64,000 nt of DNA from Iodobacter violaceini (GTDB lineage: Bacteria; Pseudomonadota; Gammaproteobacteria; Burkholderiales; Chitinibacteraceae), in NCBI RefSeq assembly GCF_011601265.1, contig NZ_JAAOLX010000012.1:62001-126000 (forward strand), written 5' to 3'. Shown piece by piece: positions 1 to 9,765 of this stretch. The notes under the pieces were generated by a model that made no database searches, was not told where the DNA came from, and saw only the letters and a program-made list of their open reading frames with translations. Both the position numbers and the translations under genes were made by a program. How positions within the stretch are numbered: the first letter of the stretch is position 1; every line of letters starts with the position of its first letter.

Positions 1-191
1 AGCAGCTCCCGCCCACCCGCAGGAATAAATGACAGTAAATGAGCGCCCTGCAAAGCAATTGCAGCACTGCCTGATGCCCCCTGAATTTTCAAAACAGGTA
101 AGCCCGGTTCTTCCCTGCCATATAGATCTGCGGATGAGCACAGGCTGATTTCCGGGACAGTTGCCAGCAGGGTGGCAAGATTTGCTTGCAT
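1..191 (-). CDS. D-hexose-6-phosphate mutarotase (YeaD-like), N-terminal part
   Basis: Partial gene whose 3' end lies outside the window. Reading from the ATG at 189-191 gives an open frame of about 63 residues with no stop. It contains the segment GAHLLSFIPAGGRELL, which resembles the first beta strands of the aldose-1-epimerase fold in YeaD-type glucose-6-phosphate 1-epimerases (GAH..S..P.G..ELLW). The family interconverts alpha and beta anomers of hexose 6-phosphates in the cytoplasm. A GAAGGAG ribosome site sits 6-7 bases before the ATG and supports this start. It lies 39 bp downstream of the MaoC gene on the same strand and may be co-transcribed. The catalytic His/Glu residues are not visible, so the family call rests on the N-terminus alone. 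Confidence 0.6.
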   Translation of the reverse strand, partial: MQANLATLLATVPEISLCSSADLYGREEPGLPVLKIQGASGSAAIALQGAHLLSFIPAGGREL

Positions 192-230
192 AGAGAACTC
201 CTTCAACACGTCATCTTTAAATTGCTGTCT

Positions 231-650
231 TCAGGCCGGGCGATGGGGCACCCAGACCAGTGCATCACCATCAATTACTTTTTCATCTTTTACCCAGCAC
301 TCTGTCAGCAAGCGGGCACGCTGTTTATCTGGCAACACTTCACTGACGGTTACCCTTGCAGTGACAGTGTCACCGATTTTAACCGGCTTCAGAAACTTCA
401 GGTTTTGCCCCATATAAATCGCCCCCGGCCCTGGCAGACGGGTACCAATCACGGTAGAAATCAGGCTTGCACTGAGCATGCCATGCACAATCCGCCCGCC
501 AAAGCGCGTAGCCAATGCGTACTCTTCATCAATATGCATGGGGTTATTGTCGCCAGAAATACCGGCAAATAAAACGATATCGGCCTCAGTTAAGGTTTTG
601 CGATATTCAGCAATCAGACCCGGCTGCAAATCTTCAATGTAATAAGCCAT
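231..650 (-). CDS. MaoC-family (R)-specific enoyl-CoA hydratase
   Basis: 139 residues, the usual length of a single hot-dog-fold MaoC/PhaJ dehydratase. The hydratase-2 signature is visible around residues 30-40 (AGISGDNNPMHID), supplying the catalytic Asp and His, followed by GGRIVHGML. The family hydrates trans-2-enoyl-CoA to (R)-3-hydroxyacyl-CoA in the cytoplasm, feeding polyhydroxyalkanoate synthesis or fatty-acid turnover. No PHA synthase is seen nearby, so a PhaJ role is only possible. The C-terminal strand (FLKPVKIGDTVTARVTV) is typical of the fold. The gene precedes the mutarotase gene on the same strand with a 39-bp gap. Confidence 0.85.
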   Translation of the reverse strand: MAYYIEDLQPGLIAEYRKTLTEADIVLFAGISGDNNPMHIDEEYALATRFGGRIVHGMLSASLISTVIGTRLPGPGAIYMGQNLKFLKPVKIGDTVTARVTVSEVLPDKQRARLLTECWVKDEKVIDGDALVWVPHRPA

Positions 651-829
651 TTAATGCACCTCATTAACGCGTTAAGTGATTTAACTTTCAGGCTCCTGTT
701 TTATTGTTTCAATAAACCAGGGTACAAACAGACTCACCAACAATATGCACTTGCAGCGTAAACACGGATGAGCCACAGGTCACGATAAGTTTGCCAATTC
801 ATGAAAAATTAATACCAAATACAGCCAGA

Positions 830-1705
830 TTAATTAAGTACCGGTGTTTTACCTGCTCCTGTTACACCATGACGCGATACAGGCGGCGCAATGGGAATGC
901 GATTTAAATCAAGCCAGGGTGACAGCCATTTGAAGGTACGCCGGTAAGCATCAGAGCTTGCCTCTGCATTAAACGCAATCGATACGCTGGATGCACCCAG
1001 TGTCAGCCGCTTTGTTTCATCTGGTTTTAAGCTGATATTATCAAAATCGTGCATGGCATCCGGATAGGTAATCAAGCGGAATGTTGGCTGATCTGCGCGT
1101 GCCACTAAGGCCCGGCAAGACTCTGCAGGCGTCCAGTCATCATCCTCCCCAACCAGCAATAAAAGTGGCGCAGTTACCTGATATTTGTCCCGGAGTAAAT
1201 AAGAGCTGCAAGATGGAAAAAAACCCACAGCAACTCGCACCGATGGTTGTTTTTGCCCCAGCAAAGCCAGTACTGAAGTGGCACCGTGTGACCAGCCGAT
1301 CACCCCGATACGGTCTCCATCAATCTCTTTACGCGCTTTCAGCCATTCAAGTGCATGGCGGGCATCTTCTGCACGCATTCTGGGGCTGAGTGTGCGTTTA
1401 CTTAATGGCACACTGCATATTTCTTGCAAATCACGGGCGCTAAAACTATCCAGCATCAGTACTGCATAGCCCTTTTCCTGCAAAAGAGCCGCCATCCGGT
1501 CCGGACGGGGGTTAATCCCGTTACTGTGGCTTAAGCCGTTGCAGCCGTGCAGCAGAAGTACGGCCGCCGCAGGGCCTGCGTCTGGAAAAGGAGGGGGTAA
1601 GTATTTTGCAGATAAAATGATCTCAGCGCCGGGAATCAGGACACGCTCGGCCCAGGCAGGCAAAGCAAACACACCAAGCAGGTAAAGCCAGTAAATAATT
1701 CGCAT
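830..1705 (-). CDS. Exported alpha/beta hydrolase, dienelactone-hydrolase-like
   Basis: 291 residues with an N-terminal signal peptide (hydrophobic LYLLGVFALPAWA, predicted cleavage after AWA), so probably periplasmic or secreted. The fold is the dienelactone hydrolase branch of the alpha/beta hydrolases: LLLHGCNGL near residue 52 forms the oxyanion region, GWSHGAT carries a Ser nucleophile where true dienelactone hydrolases have Cys, GEDDDWTP supplies an Asp, and DAMHDFD supplies the catalytic His. It is therefore a serine hydrolase of unknown ester or lactone substrate. No strong Shine-Dalgarno is seen before the ATG. The gene stands alone, divergent from the crotonase gene. Confidence 0.7.
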   Translation of the reverse strand: MRIIYWLYLLGVFALPAWAERVLIPGAEIILSAKYLPPPFPDAGPAAAVLLLHGCNGLSHSNGINPRPDRMAALLQEKGYAVLMLDSFSARDLQEICSVPLSKRTLSPRMRAEDARHALEWLKARKEIDGDRIGVIGWSHGATSVLALLGQKQPSVRVAVGFFPSCSSYLLRDKYQVTAPLLLLVGEDDDWTPAESCRALVARADQPTFRLITYPDAMHDFDNISLKPDETKRLTLGASSVSIAFNAEASSDAYRRTFKWLSPWLDLNRIPIAPPVSRHGVTGAGKTPVLN

Positions 1706-2102
1706 CGCATCTAATAAATCAAACGTAGAACAAAACGATAAGTCTTAGTTTGCCCGCTGTCCTCCCGGGCAAACACAAAACACCCTGCCACACACTTAAA
1801 CACATCCTGCCTGCTCAGGCAGGATTTTCATTCCATACAACTTTTGCCAGAATAAAAAGCGCGCTATCTCAGCACTTTTACACGCCAACATTACAGTAAA
1901 CTTTTCTAATCCAAAGCATGGGTGAAGTCAATATTTTCACTGCCTTCCATCAGCCCAGAGTGGCGCGCACTCTAACACACAGCACCGGGCTTGACTAAAC
2001 TGACTCGCAAATTCCTGTCATTCCCCTTGTGGCAATACCTTACCCTGATTTATTGCCCTGATCCTGATTTCAAATCAATGCAAGCCTCATTAAGGTGCGA
2101 GT
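1706..2102. other. 397-bp divergent intergenic region with one hairpin
   Basis: This gap separates two divergent genes and should hold both promoters; no convincing -35/-10 pair was found. The only clear structure is a perfect hairpin at 1805-1824 (TCCTGCC / GGCAGGA) followed by four T on the plus strand. It could end a short upstream transcript, but a terminator between divergent genes is odd. No protein-coding signal was seen. Confidence 0.4.
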
Positions 2103-2933
2103 ATGAGCGATACATTACACACACACTTTAGCCACGGTATCGCCACAATTACCCTAAACAGACCCGAAATTTGTAACGCCTTCGACGATATGCTGATCGC
2201 CGAGCTGACCGCCACCCTCACCGCCTTTGGCCAGAACTCTGATTTAAGGGTTGTTGTCCTCACCGCCGAAGGATCCACATTCAGCGCAGGTGCAGATTTA
2301 AGCTGGATGCACCATGCCACCCAATTTGATCAGCACCGCAACTTTGAAGATGCTTTAAAATTAGCCCGGCTGATGCAGACGCTGGAACGACTGCCCGTAC
2401 CTACCATTGCACGTATACAAGGACCGGCATTAGGCGGAGGAGTGGGATTAATTGCCTGTTGTGATTTAGCCGTAGCCAGCTGCAACACCTGGTTCCGGAT
2501 CAATGAAGTACGCCTTGGCCTGATCCCTGCTGTAATAGGGCCTTATATCATCAGCAAAATCGGCATCAGTGCTGCCAGACGCTTTATGCTGACGGCAGAA
2601 CAGTTTGACTGCCACACCGCCCTGCAACTTGGTTTATTGCATGAAGTAAAAGCCGATGAAACCGCAATGGATCATCAGGTGCAAACCTGGATTAACGAGC
2701 TGTTACAAAACAGCCCGCATGCGCTTACTGCAGCAAAGCGGCTTATTACTTCGGTTGTCCACCGCCCAATAGATGACGCAATGATCTCTGATACCGCACA
2801 CCGCATCGCCCATATCAGAACCCATGAGGAGGCCAGAGAGGGGGTAGCCGCCTATTTAGGCAAGCGCCCCCCGTCATGGCATATTAACCGGGCGGTAAAA
2901 CTAAATGGCGATGAGGCCCCGCAGAACGGCTGA
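2103..2933 (+). CDS. Enoyl-CoA hydratase/isomerase (methylglutaconyl-CoA hydratase-like)
   Basis: 276-residue crotonase-family protein. Visible signatures are FSAGADLSWM near residue 61, which forms the oxyanion hole and has the ADLSWM form common in methylglutaconyl-CoA hydratases of leucine degradation, GGGVGLIACCDLAVA near residue 115, and NEVRLGLIPAVIGPYI near residue 140 carrying the Glu region. The expected reaction is addition of water to an enoyl-CoA in the cytoplasm. An AAGGTGCG ribosome site lies just before the ATG at 2103. None of the usual liu/gny partners (acyl-CoA dehydrogenase, carboxylase) is nearby, so substrate specificity is inferred only from the motif. Confidence 0.75.
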   Translation: MSDTLHTHFSHGIATITLNRPEICNAFDDMLIAELTATLTAFGQNSDLRVVVLTAEGSTFSAGADLSWMHHATQFDQHRNFEDALKLARLMQTLERLPVPTIARIQGPALGGGVGLIACCDLAVASCNTWFRINEVRLGLIPAVIGPYIISKIGISAARRFMLTAEQFDCHTALQLGLLHEVKADETAMDHQVQTWINELLQNSPHALTAAKRLITSVVHRPIDDAMISDTAHRIAHIRTHEEAREGVAAYLGKRPPSWHINRAVKLNGDEAPQNG

Positions 2934-3066
2934 CAAACTCAGACTCGGCCACAGTCAGCAGTTGCAAACGCGGCAAAGGATGGTGCAAAACATCATCCTC
3001 ACCAGTGAGGATATCCACCTTATCCAGCTCTGTGCTTCCGTCTTCCATATTGAATACGGTCATCAT
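2884..3066 (-). CDS. Possible small protein, 60 residues, unknown
   Basis: A short frame convergent with the hydratase gene and overlapping its last 50 bp. It is listed because a strong ribosome site (GAGGAGATATT) lies correctly before two consecutive ATG codons, and because the rest of this gap has no other candidate. The product begins MMTVFNMEDGSTELDKVDI, is acidic at the N-terminus and has no signal peptide, membrane segment or motif I recognise. Against it: overlap with a real gene and no family match. It could be a chance frame. Confidence 0.35.
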   Translation of the reverse strand: MMTVFNMEDGSTELDKVDILTGEDDVLHHPLPRLQLLTVAESEFVSRSAGPHRHLVLPPG

Positions 3067-3160
3067 GGCAATATCTCCTCGGGGCTAAAACAGAAATCTA
3101 GCGTCTCTGCTTATTCTTAATATCGGCATAGCAGTAAGAAAATTCAATCGATAAAATAAA

Positions 3161-3192
3161 AAATGGCAAGGCACAGGTCCTTGCCATCTTTT
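3161..3192 (-). terminator. Terminator after ppiD
   Basis: Hairpin TGGCAAGG (3164-3171) / CCTTGCCA (3179-3186) with T-rich tracts on both sides, so it works in both directions. It lies 18 bases after the ppiD stop. Confidence 0.8.
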
Positions 3193-3209
3193 TATGCCCC
3201 CATCAAAGC

Positions 3210-5042
3210 TTACTCAGCCGCCATCGCCTTCAGCTTGTAGTCCACTTTAATTTGCGACTTAAGTGCCTGCAAGTAGCTGGCTACTTCAACCTGGCCATAC
3301 ATTTGCACCATATTTTCACTCAGCTGCCGGCGCATTGTGGCATCCAGTGCAGGTGCGGGGGTCGATTTCACCACCTTAAACAATGCAAACCCCTGGCCCT
3401 TCACTTCAGCCCCTGCATAAGCAGGTAATTTATCCGCCGCAGCACGGAAGATCTCTTTGACCTGTGCTTCAGGAACTGCAGACTGGCCCATACGCGCCAT
3501 GGCCTGAGCAGCTGGCCACGTTAAAGTATCTGCACCGCCTTTTTTCAGATCGGCTAATTTCTTAGTCCCTTCTTCAATCGCCAGCTTCAGCGCTTTCTCT
3601 TGCTTAAGCTTTGCAGTGATGTCCGCACTGACGGCTTCCAGCTTCTGCGACTGCGCCGGTTTAGATTCAATCACCCTGACCGACACCAGCGTACCGGATG
3701 CCACTTCAATGGCTTCGGAGTTATGTTTCTTTTTCAGCACATCGTCGCTAAAAGCAGCTTCACGCAGCTTCTCGTTGTTCAGCAGCTCATCCTTAGCGGC
3801 AGTACGCGTAAGCCAGTCACTTTGCTGTACATGCAGTTTAAAGGCCTCTGCTGCAGGCTTCAGGCTGTCTGCCTGCTGATACACCAGCTCGTTAAACCGT
3901 TCTGCCTGCTTCTGGAAGCTTTGGCTTACTTTTTCGAGCTTTAATTTTTGCTCAACATCGGGCTGAACTTCTGCAAATGTTTTGCTGCGAACATCATCAA
4001 GACGAATAATGTGCAAACCAAAATCGCTGGCCACAATACCGCTGATCTCCCCTTTTTTCAGCTTAAATGCCGCATCATCAAAAGGCTTCACCATTGCACC
4101 ATGGGCAAAGAAACCCAAATCGCCACCATTTGCTGCTGAACCTGGGTCTTGCGATTCTTTTTTGGCAATATCAGCAAAACGTGCCGGATTTGCTTTCAGC
4201 TCCAGTAAAATAGCCTCAGCCTTAGCCTGTGCGGTTTTTTTTGCTTCTGGTTTTGCATCTTTCGCCAAAGCAATCAGAATATGGCTGGCTTTACGCTCTT
4301 CCCCTGTCAGCTGAGCCTGATGCGCCTCAAAATATTTTTTCACTTCATCAGGGCTGATTGAAATGTTTTTAGCCAATTCTTGCTGAGAAAAAACCAGATA
4401 TTCTAAACGGGCCATTTCAGGCAGTTTAAATTCGGCAGTATGCGTGTCGTAGTATTTTTTTACTTCGGCATCAGACACCGTTACCTGTGGCAAAAAAGCT
4501 GCAGGCGCGATTTGCAGCATCGCCACATCCCGTTTTTCGCCCAGCAAAGCTGCCATATAGTCAGCCACGGCAGTAGATTGAATGCCGCTGGAGAAAGCTG
4601 CAAGCAGATGGCTGCTCGCAATATCGTCACGAACACGCTGCTGAAAATCGAGGGGGGTCATTTGCTGGGCAGCAAGCAGGTCTTTATAGCGCTGAGCACT
4701 GAACTTACCGTTTTCCTGAAAATCAGAAATCGCAGCAATCGCATTACGAATCTGATCGTCAGACACATCCAGGTGCAATAAACCGGCTTGCTCAAGTAAA
4801 AGCTGCTTTTTAACCAGCTGTTCAAGCACCATAGGCTTCATCTCATTGGGAACGGCGCGGTTACCTATGGCCTGAGCGAGTTCACGGGGTGTGATCTTAG
4901 TCTGGCCCACTTTGGCCAGATACGATTCACCACCTTCCATAGCGCTATAGCCAGTCAGGCCAACACCAACAACAAGACCAAGAGACACAAGGCCAAGGAC
5001 CACCTGAACGGCGGTTTTGTTCTTTTCAACAAAGGAAAACAT
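3210..5042 (-). CDS. ppiD: Periplasmic chaperone / peptidyl-prolyl isomerase PpiD
   Basis: 610 residues when started at the ATG at 5042. That start gives the family-typical N-terminus MFSFVEKNKTAVQVVLGL; the longer in-frame start at 5075 has no ribosome site. One N-terminal membrane anchor (about residues 12-32) places the rest in the periplasm. A SurA_N-like helical region follows, then a parvulin (PPIC) domain at roughly 255-355 beginning KASHILIAL and containing GGDLGFF. A long helical C-terminal part completes the usual PpiD layout (about 620 residues). It assists folding of newly translocated envelope proteins near the Sec translocon. It sits just downstream of the tRNA-Asp terminator, so it needs its own promoter. 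Confidence 0.93.
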   Translation of the reverse strand: MFSFVEKNKTAVQVVLGLVSLGLVVGVGLTGYSAMEGGESYLAKVGQTKITPRELAQAIGNRAVPNEMKPMVLEQLVKKQLLLEQAGLLHLDVSDDQIRNAIAAISDFQENGKFSAQRYKDLLAAQQMTPLDFQQRVRDDIASSHLLAAFSSGIQSTAVADYMAALLGEKRDVAMLQIAPAAFLPQVTVSDAEVKKYYDTHTAEFKLPEMARLEYLVFSQQELAKNISISPDEVKKYFEAHQAQLTGEERKASHILIALAKDAKPEAKKTAQAKAEAILLELKANPARFADIAKKESQDPGSAANGGDLGFFAHGAMVKPFDDAAFKLKKGEISGIVASDFGLHIIRLDDVRSKTFAEVQPDVEQKLKLEKVSQSFQKQAERFNELVYQQADSLKPAAEAFKLHVQQSDWLTRTAAKDELLNNEKLREAAFSDDVLKKKHNSEAIEVASGTLVSVRVIESKPAQSQKLEAVSADITAKLKQEKALKLAIEEGTKKLADLKKGGADTLTWPAAQAMARMGQSAVPEAQVKEIFRAAADKLPAYAGAEVKGQGFALFKVVKSTPAPALDATMRRQLSENMVQMYGQVEVASYLQALKSQIKVDYKLKAMAAE

Positions 5043-5127
5043 GAGACAGGCAACTCCGCGAGTGATTCGCGGCATATAATGCCAGATTGACGCCTGCCTG
5101 TCTTCCTCAGGCAGCTAATAGACAAAC

Positions 5128-5157
5128 AAAAAGCCAAACATTTCTGTTTGGCTTTTT
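5128..5157 (-). terminator. Terminator of the tRNA-Val/tRNA-Asp unit
   Basis: Long hairpin AAAAAGCCAAACA / TGTTTGGCTTTTT with a 4-base loop. It lies 15 bases beyond the tRNA-Asp 3' end and is symmetrical, so it could act in both directions. Confidence 0.85.
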
Positions 5158-5171
5158 GTTTTAATCTTTAT

Positions 5172-5248
5172 TGGCGGAGCGGACGGGACTCGAACCCGCG
5201 ACCCCCGGCGTGACAGGCCGGTATTCTAACCAACTGAACTACCACTCC
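5172..5248 (-). tRNA. tRNA-Asp (GTC)
   Basis: Full 77-nt cloverleaf on the minus strand: acceptor GGAGTGG / CCGCTCC, anticodon loop CTGTCAC with anticodon GTC, T-loop GGTTCGAGTCC, discriminator G and encoded CCA at 5172-5174. It is downstream of tRNA-Val with a 29-bp spacer and probably in the same transcript. Confidence 0.95.
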
Positions 5249-5277
5249 ACAATGCGACCACTTCTTCGTACAGCGAG

Positions 5278-5353
5278 TGGTGGGTGATGACGGGGTCGAA
5301 CCGCCGACATTCTGCGTGTAAGGCAGACGCTCTACCAACTGAGCTAATCACCC
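5278..5353 (-). tRNA. tRNA-Val (TAC)
   Basis: Full 76-nt cloverleaf on the minus strand: acceptor GGGTGAT / ATCACCC, anticodon loop CTTACAC with anticodon TAC, T-loop GGTTCGACCC, discriminator A, and encoded CCA at 5278-5280. First gene of a two-tRNA unit. Confidence 0.95.
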
Positions 5354-5381
5354 ATTTCCATTTCACACAGGCAATGCAGCA

Positions 5382-5411
5382 TATATAACGTATGCAAATT
5401 AACCATGTGAA
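5382..5411 (-). promoter_or_regulatory. Candidate sigma70 promoter for tRNA-Val/tRNA-Asp
   Basis: On the minus strand TTCACA (5406-5411) is followed after 18 bases by TATATA (5382-5387), about 28 bases before the tRNA-Val 5' end. The -35 matches consensus at five of six positions; the -10 is weaker. Confidence 0.4.
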
Positions 5412-5494
5412 AGGCAAAAGCTCAGATAACCGAGCGAATCACCTTAAGGACACATTACTGCACTAAAAAAGACTTAGTCAGCAATGCAAGACGA

Positions 5495-5767
5495 TTATTG
5501 TACTGCATCTTTCAGAGATTTACCAGCCCTAAATTTAGGCTGTTTCGCTGCTGCAATTGCAATAGTCTCACCGGTACGTGGATTACGGCCACTGCGCTCA
5601 GCACGCTCAGACACATAGAAAGAACCAAAGCCGACCAGCGTTACTTCGTCGCCGCCCTTCAGTGCGTTCGTTACGGCTTCTACTGTTGCATCCAGAGCTT
5701 TACCTGCATCAGCCTTGGAGAGACCAGCGGATTCTGCGATGGCGTTGATGAGTTCCGATTTATTCAC
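5495..5767 (-). CDS. hupB: DNA-binding protein HU (beta-type)
   Basis: 90 residues, exactly HU length. The sequence [27 protein letters not shown] and the DNA-wrapping arm segment [10 protein letters not shown] (about residues 60-70) are diagnostic. HU is a dimeric nucleoid protein that bends DNA. The ribosome site AAGGGGACG lies before the ATG. It follows lon on the same strand, with an own promoter placed right at the lon stop codon, so it can be expressed independently of lon. Confidence 0.95.
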   Translation of the reverse strand: MNKSELINAIAESAGLSKADAGKALDATVEAVTNALKGGDEVTLVGFGSFYVSERAERSGRNPRTGETIAIAAAKQPKFRAGKSLKDAVQ

Positions 5768-5821
5768 TTACGTCCCCTTACAATTCTGATTGGATTGATA
5801 CGATTAACTATTGACTACAGC

Positions 5822-5851
5822 TTTATAGCAAGCCACAAAATCTTGTGTCAA
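5822..5851 (-). promoter_or_regulatory. Sigma70-type promoter of hupB
   Basis: On the minus strand TTGACA (5846-5851) is followed after 18 bases by TATAAA (5822-5827). The -35 box begins immediately after the lon stop codon. The leader to the hupB ATG is about 45 bases. Confidence 0.7.
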
Positions 5852-8266
5852 CTAATGTTTTGTAAGCTGTCCGGTCACTTCCACCCCAGCTTGCGGCAGA
5901 ACGGGTTCCACACTCACAACTTCTTCCGGCAAAATCTCCGGCAAACGCTCTAAGGCAAACCCCAACACCTGGTCGATCCACTTAACTGGGTGAATGGTTA
6001 GTCCGCGCTTCACATTGTCAGGAATCTCGGCAAGATCCTTAACATTGCCCTCAGGAATTAACACCTGCTTAATGCCACCGCGGTGAGCAGCAAGCAGTTT
6101 CTCCTTTAAACCACCAATTGGCAATACTTCGCCACGCAGCGTGATCTCACCGGTCATTGCAACATCGCAGCGAACCGGAATACCCGACAATACCGACACC
6201 ATTGCGGTTGCAATACCAATCCCTGCAGACGGACCATCTTTCGGTGTAGCACCTTCAGGAAAGTGGATATGCATATCAATTTTCTGATAGAAATCCGGGT
6301 CAATTCCCAACGCTTTTGCACGACTTCGCACAACTGATAAAGCCGCCTGGATGGACTCTTGCATCACATCACCGAGCTTACCAGTCTGTATCATCTTGCC
6401 CTTGCCTGGGAATTTTACCGCTTCGATGGTGAGTAATTCGCCACCAACTTCGGTCCATGCAAGGCCTGTTACCTGCCCCACCTGGTTGGTTTGCTCGGCC
6501 ACACCGTAATCAAAACGATGTACACCCAAGTACTTTTCCAAGTTTTTCGGCGTAACAGTAATCTTTTTATCGCTTGGTTTCATCAGAAGACTTTTCACTA
6601 CCTTACGGCAGATACGGGCAATCTCCCTGTCCAGGCTACGCACACCTGCCTCACGCGTGTAGTAACGCACCACATCACGCACAGCCGTGTCTGAGATCAC
6701 TAATTCGCCTTCCTGCACCCCATTTGCCTTCACCTGCTTAGGCACCAGATACTTGAGGGCAATATTCACTTTTTCGTCTTCGGTATAGCCCGACAAACGA
6801 ATAACTTCCATCCGGTCCAGCAAAGCAGGAGGAATATTCAGAGAATTAGCTGTTGCAACAAACATCACATCTGACAAATCAAAATCGACTTCAAGATAAT
6901 GATCGCTGAATGCATGGTTTTGTTCCGGATCCAACACTTCCAGCAAGGCAGAAGAAGGATCGCCACGGAAATCCGCACCCATCTTATCGACTTCATCGAG
7001 TAAAAATAGCGGATTTTTCACGCCAATTTTAGTCATCGACTGCAAAATTTTACCGGGCATAGAGCCAATATAGGTACGGCGGTGACCACGAATCTCAGAT
7101 TCATCACGCACGCCCCCCAAAGCCATACGCACAAACTTGCGATTTGTTGCGCGGGCAATCGACTCACCCAGAGAAGTTTTACCTACCCCTGGCGGCCCTA
7201 CAAGGCACAGAATCGGCGCTTTGAGCTTTTCAACACGGCTTTGTACCGCAAGGTACTCAACAATGCGCTCTTTCACCTTTTCAAGGCCGTAATGATCGGT
7301 ATCAAGCACCAACTCAGCAGCTGGCAATTCCTTGCTGATTTTGGTTTTCTTTTTCCACGGCAGATCAAGCAGCGTATCGATGTAATTACGCACCACCGTG
7401 GCTTCTGCCGACATCGGCGACATCATGCGTAATTTTTTAAGCTCGGATTCAGCTTTATCGCGCGCCTCTTTACTCATACCTGCGTTCTTGATTTTTTTAT
7501 CAAGCTCGTCGATATCGGCGTTTTCGTCTAATTCACCCAGCTCTTTCTGAATTGCCTTAACCTGCTCATTCAGATAGTACTCGCGCTGGCTTTTTTCCAT
7601 CTGGCGCTTTACGCGGCCACGGATGCGCTTTTCAACCTGCAAGATATCCAGCTCGGATTCCAGCTGTTTTAACAGCTGCTCCATACGGCGGCGCAGATCG
7701 AACATTTCGAGAATAGATTGCTTTTGCTCCAGCTTTAAAGGCAGGTGCGCAGCGATGGTATCGGCAAGGCGGTGAGCATCTTCAATCCCGGCAAGAGAGG
7801 TCAGAATTTCAGGCGGTATTTTTTTATTAAGCTTAACGAACTGATCAAACTGAGTCAGCAAGGCACGGCGCATAGCTTCAACTTCATGCCCCTGCTCGCC
7901 ACTGACATCAACCGGATGAGCAATGGCGCTGTAAAAACCTGCCTCTTCATCAATATCAGTTACCTCGGCGCGCTGCCCGCCTTCCACCAGCACTTTAACG
8001 GTGCCATCGGGCAGCTTCAGCATCTGCAAGATGCTGGCAATCGTACCTACAGGATAAATATCGGCCAGGCCTGGCTCATCTTTCTGGGCGTTTTTTTGCG
8101 CAACCAGCAGGATATGGCGGCCATCTTCCATCGCGGCTTCAAGCGCACGAATCGACTTTGGGCGACCCACAAATAGCGGGATAACCATATGCGGAAACAC
8201 CACCACATCTCGTAGCGGCAGCAGCGGCAAATGGACATCGTCAGCAAACGCAACAGTTTGGGACAT
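5852..8266 (-). CDS. lon: ATP-dependent protease Lon
   Basis: About 804 residues, standard for a LonA protease. The start is placed at the ATG at 8266 ([10 protein letters not shown]), which has a GAGGA ribosome site 9 bases upstream; the longer frame would use a TTG. Order: substrate-binding N-domain ([16 protein letters not shown]), coiled coil, AAA+ module with Walker [10 protein letters not shown] near residue 355 and FLLDEVDKM, then the protease domain with catalytic Ser in DGPSAGI (about 677) and Lys in [10 protein letters not shown] (about 720). It degrades misfolded and regulatory proteins in the cytoplasm. It sits between clpX and hupB in the order usual for proteobacteria. Confidence 0.97.
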   Translation of the reverse strand: MSQTVAFADDVHLPLLPLRDVVVFPHMVIPLFVGRPKSIRALEAAMEDGRHILLVAQKNAQKDEPGLADIYPVGTIASILQMLKLPDGTVKVLVEGGQRAEVTDIDEEAGFYSAIAHPVDVSGEQGHEVEAMRRALLTQFDQFVKLNKKIPPEILTSLAGIEDAHRLADTIAAHLPLKLEQKQSILEMFDLRRRMEQLLKQLESELDILQVEKRIRGRVKRQMEKSQREYYLNEQVKAIQKELGELDENADIDELDKKIKNAGMSKEARDKAESELKKLRMMSPMSAEATVVRNYIDTLLDLPWKKKTKISKELPAAELVLDTDHYGLEKVKERIVEYLAVQSRVEKLKAPILCLVGPPGVGKTSLGESIARATNRKFVRMALGGVRDESEIRGHRRTYIGSMPGKILQSMTKIGVKNPLFLLDEVDKMGADFRGDPSSALLEVLDPEQNHAFSDHYLEVDFDLSDVMFVATANSLNIPPALLDRMEVIRLSGYTEDEKVNIALKYLVPKQVKANGVQEGELVISDTAVRDVVRYYTREAGVRSLDREIARICRKVVKSLLMKPSDKKITVTPKNLEKYLGVHRFDYGVAEQTNQVGQVTGLAWTEVGGELLTIEAVKFPGKGKMIQTGKLGDVMQESIQAALSVVRSRAKALGIDPDFYQKIDMHIHFPEGATPKDGPSAGIGIATAMVSVLSGIPVRCDVAMTGEITLRGEVLPIGGLKEKLLAAHRGGIKQVLIPEGNVKDLAEIPDNVKRGLTIHPVKWIDQVLGFALERLPEILPEEVVSVEPVLPQAGVEVTGQLTKH

Positions 8267-8294
8267 CAACAAGGGTCCTCAATAATGGATTTAT

Positions 8295-8311
8295 CCCCCA
8301 GATCATGGGGG
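8295..8311 (-). promoter_or_regulatory. Hairpin in the lon leader
   Basis: CCCCCA / TGGGGG with a 5-base loop lies 29 bases upstream of the lon ATG. It may affect mRNA stability or translation. The minus-strand string CCCCCATGAT resembles a sigma32 -10, but no matching -35 was found at proper spacing. Confidence 0.35.
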
Positions 8312-8390
8312 TGCAGGCAAGGAAATACAATGCCCAAGAACTAAAATCTGACCTGAATATTTCAAATACCCCCAGGGCATATGAAATATT

Positions 8391-8428
8391 CTAAATTTAA
8401 AAGCACTTGCACGCACTGCATGCAAGTG
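8391..8428 (-). terminator. Probable terminator after clpX
   Basis: Hairpin CACTTGCA (8404-8411) / TGCAAGTG (8421-8428), followed on the minus strand by CTTTTAAATTT. It starts 10 bases after the clpX stop and separates clpX from lon. Confidence 0.6.
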
Positions 8429-8438
8429 TCATCACACA

Positions 8439-9689
8439 TTAAGCCGCAGCAGGATCTGCGTAAACAATCGTTGGAGCAGTAGCGTTTTTAATCATAGATT
8501 CATCCACAACCACACGCTCAACCCCCTTCAGTGAAGGCAGCTCGTACATGATATCCAGCAGAGATGATTCAACAATCGAGCGCAAACCACGTGCACCAAT
8601 TTTACGCTCCATAGCCTTGTGTGCAATCGAAGCCAAAGCTTCTTTGCCCACTTCCAGCTCAACCCCTTCCAGCGAGAACAGCTTCTGGTACTGCTTGATC
8701 AGCGCATTTTTTGGCTCAGTTAAGATAGATACCAGCGCAGCTTCATCCAGCTCTTCCAGCGTAGCAGTAACCGGCAAACGGCCTACAAACTCTGGAATCA
8801 GACCAAAACGAATTAAATCGTCCGGCTCAACCGTGTGTAACATTTTGCCAACACTGGTATTTTCATCTTTACTCATGACTTCAGCACCAAAGCCAATGCC
8901 ACTCTTCACTGAACGATTACGAATAATCTTGTCGAGGCCTTCAAACGCACCGCCACAAATAAACAGAATATTGGTGGTATCAACCTGCGGCATCTCCTGA
9001 TTAGGGTGCTTACGCCCCCCCTGAGGCGGCACGGAAGCAACCGTACCCTCAACCAGTTTCAGCAGCGCCTGCTGCACACCCTCACCCGATACATCACGGG
9101 TAATCGAAGGGTTTTCAGATTTACGGGCAATTTTATCGATTTCATCGATATAGATAATGCCTCGCTGTGCTTTCTCTACATCGTAATCACACTGAGCCAG
9201 CAGCTTGGCGATGATGTGCTCAACATCTTCACCCACATAGCCCGCTTCAGTCAGTGTTGTGGCATCCGCAATCACAAACGGCACATCGAGAAGCTTGGCC
9301 ATGGTTTGTGCAAGCAAAGTCTTACCCGAGCCAGTAGGCCCGATTAAGAGGATATTTGACTTGGCTAATTCCACATCATTATCACTGGACTTATTGCTGG
9401 TCAGCCGCTTGTAATGATTGTAAACCGCAACCGCTAAAATCTTTTTAGCGCGCTCTTGCCCGATTACATAGGAATCCAGCGTGGTCCGAATTTCCATCGG
9501 CGTAGGCACACGCTTGCTGTCTGTAACTTGCTCAGTCTCGCCAATCACAGCAGCAGCTTCGTCTTTCAGCACATCACGACAAAGCTCAATGCATTCGTTG
9601 CAGATAAAAACTTGTGGACCAGCAATCAGCTTAACCACTTCGTGCTGGCTTTTACCGCAAAAAGAACAATAAAGGAGTTTTTCTGACAT
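8439..9689 (-). CDS. clpX: ClpX, ATP-dependent unfoldase of ClpXP
   Basis: 416 residues, normal ClpX length. The N-terminal zinc-binding domain has two CxxC pairs (CSFC near residue 8, CNEC near residue 30). The AAA+ core shows Walker A GPTGSGKT (about residue 115), [10 protein letters not shown], and the conserved GGAFEGL and [13 protein letters not shown] segments. It forms a hexamer that unfolds tagged substrates and feeds them to ClpP in the cytoplasm. It lies downstream of clpP, but a strong terminator stands between them, so separate transcription is likely. Confidence 0.97.
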   Translation of the reverse strand: MSEKLLYCSFCGKSQHEVVKLIAGPQVFICNECIELCRDVLKDEAAAVIGETEQVTDSKRVPTPMEIRTTLDSYVIGQERAKKILAVAVYNHYKRLTSNKSSDNDVELAKSNILLIGPTGSGKTLLAQTMAKLLDVPFVIADATTLTEAGYVGEDVEHIIAKLLAQCDYDVEKAQRGIIYIDEIDKIARKSENPSITRDVSGEGVQQALLKLVEGTVASVPPQGGRKHPNQEMPQVDTTNILFICGGAFEGLDKIIRNRSVKSGIGFGAEVMSKDENTSVGKMLHTVEPDDLIRFGLIPEFVGRLPVTATLEELDEAALVSILTEPKNALIKQYQKLFSLEGVELEVGKEALASIAHKAMERKIGARGLRSIVESSLLDIMYELPSLKGVERVVVDESMIKNATAPTIVYADPAAA

Positions 9690-9765
9690 CGCCTAACCTA
9701 CACCCCAAAAAACGGGCCATTGCGGCCTGTCTGATTAAAAACAGTAAACCTGACAGGCCACTAGA

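Noticed and set aside
8273-8340. Sigma32 heat-shock promoter for lon
   Set aside because: A CCCCCATGAT string looks like a -10, but no CTTGAAA-like -35 lies at 13-17 bases.
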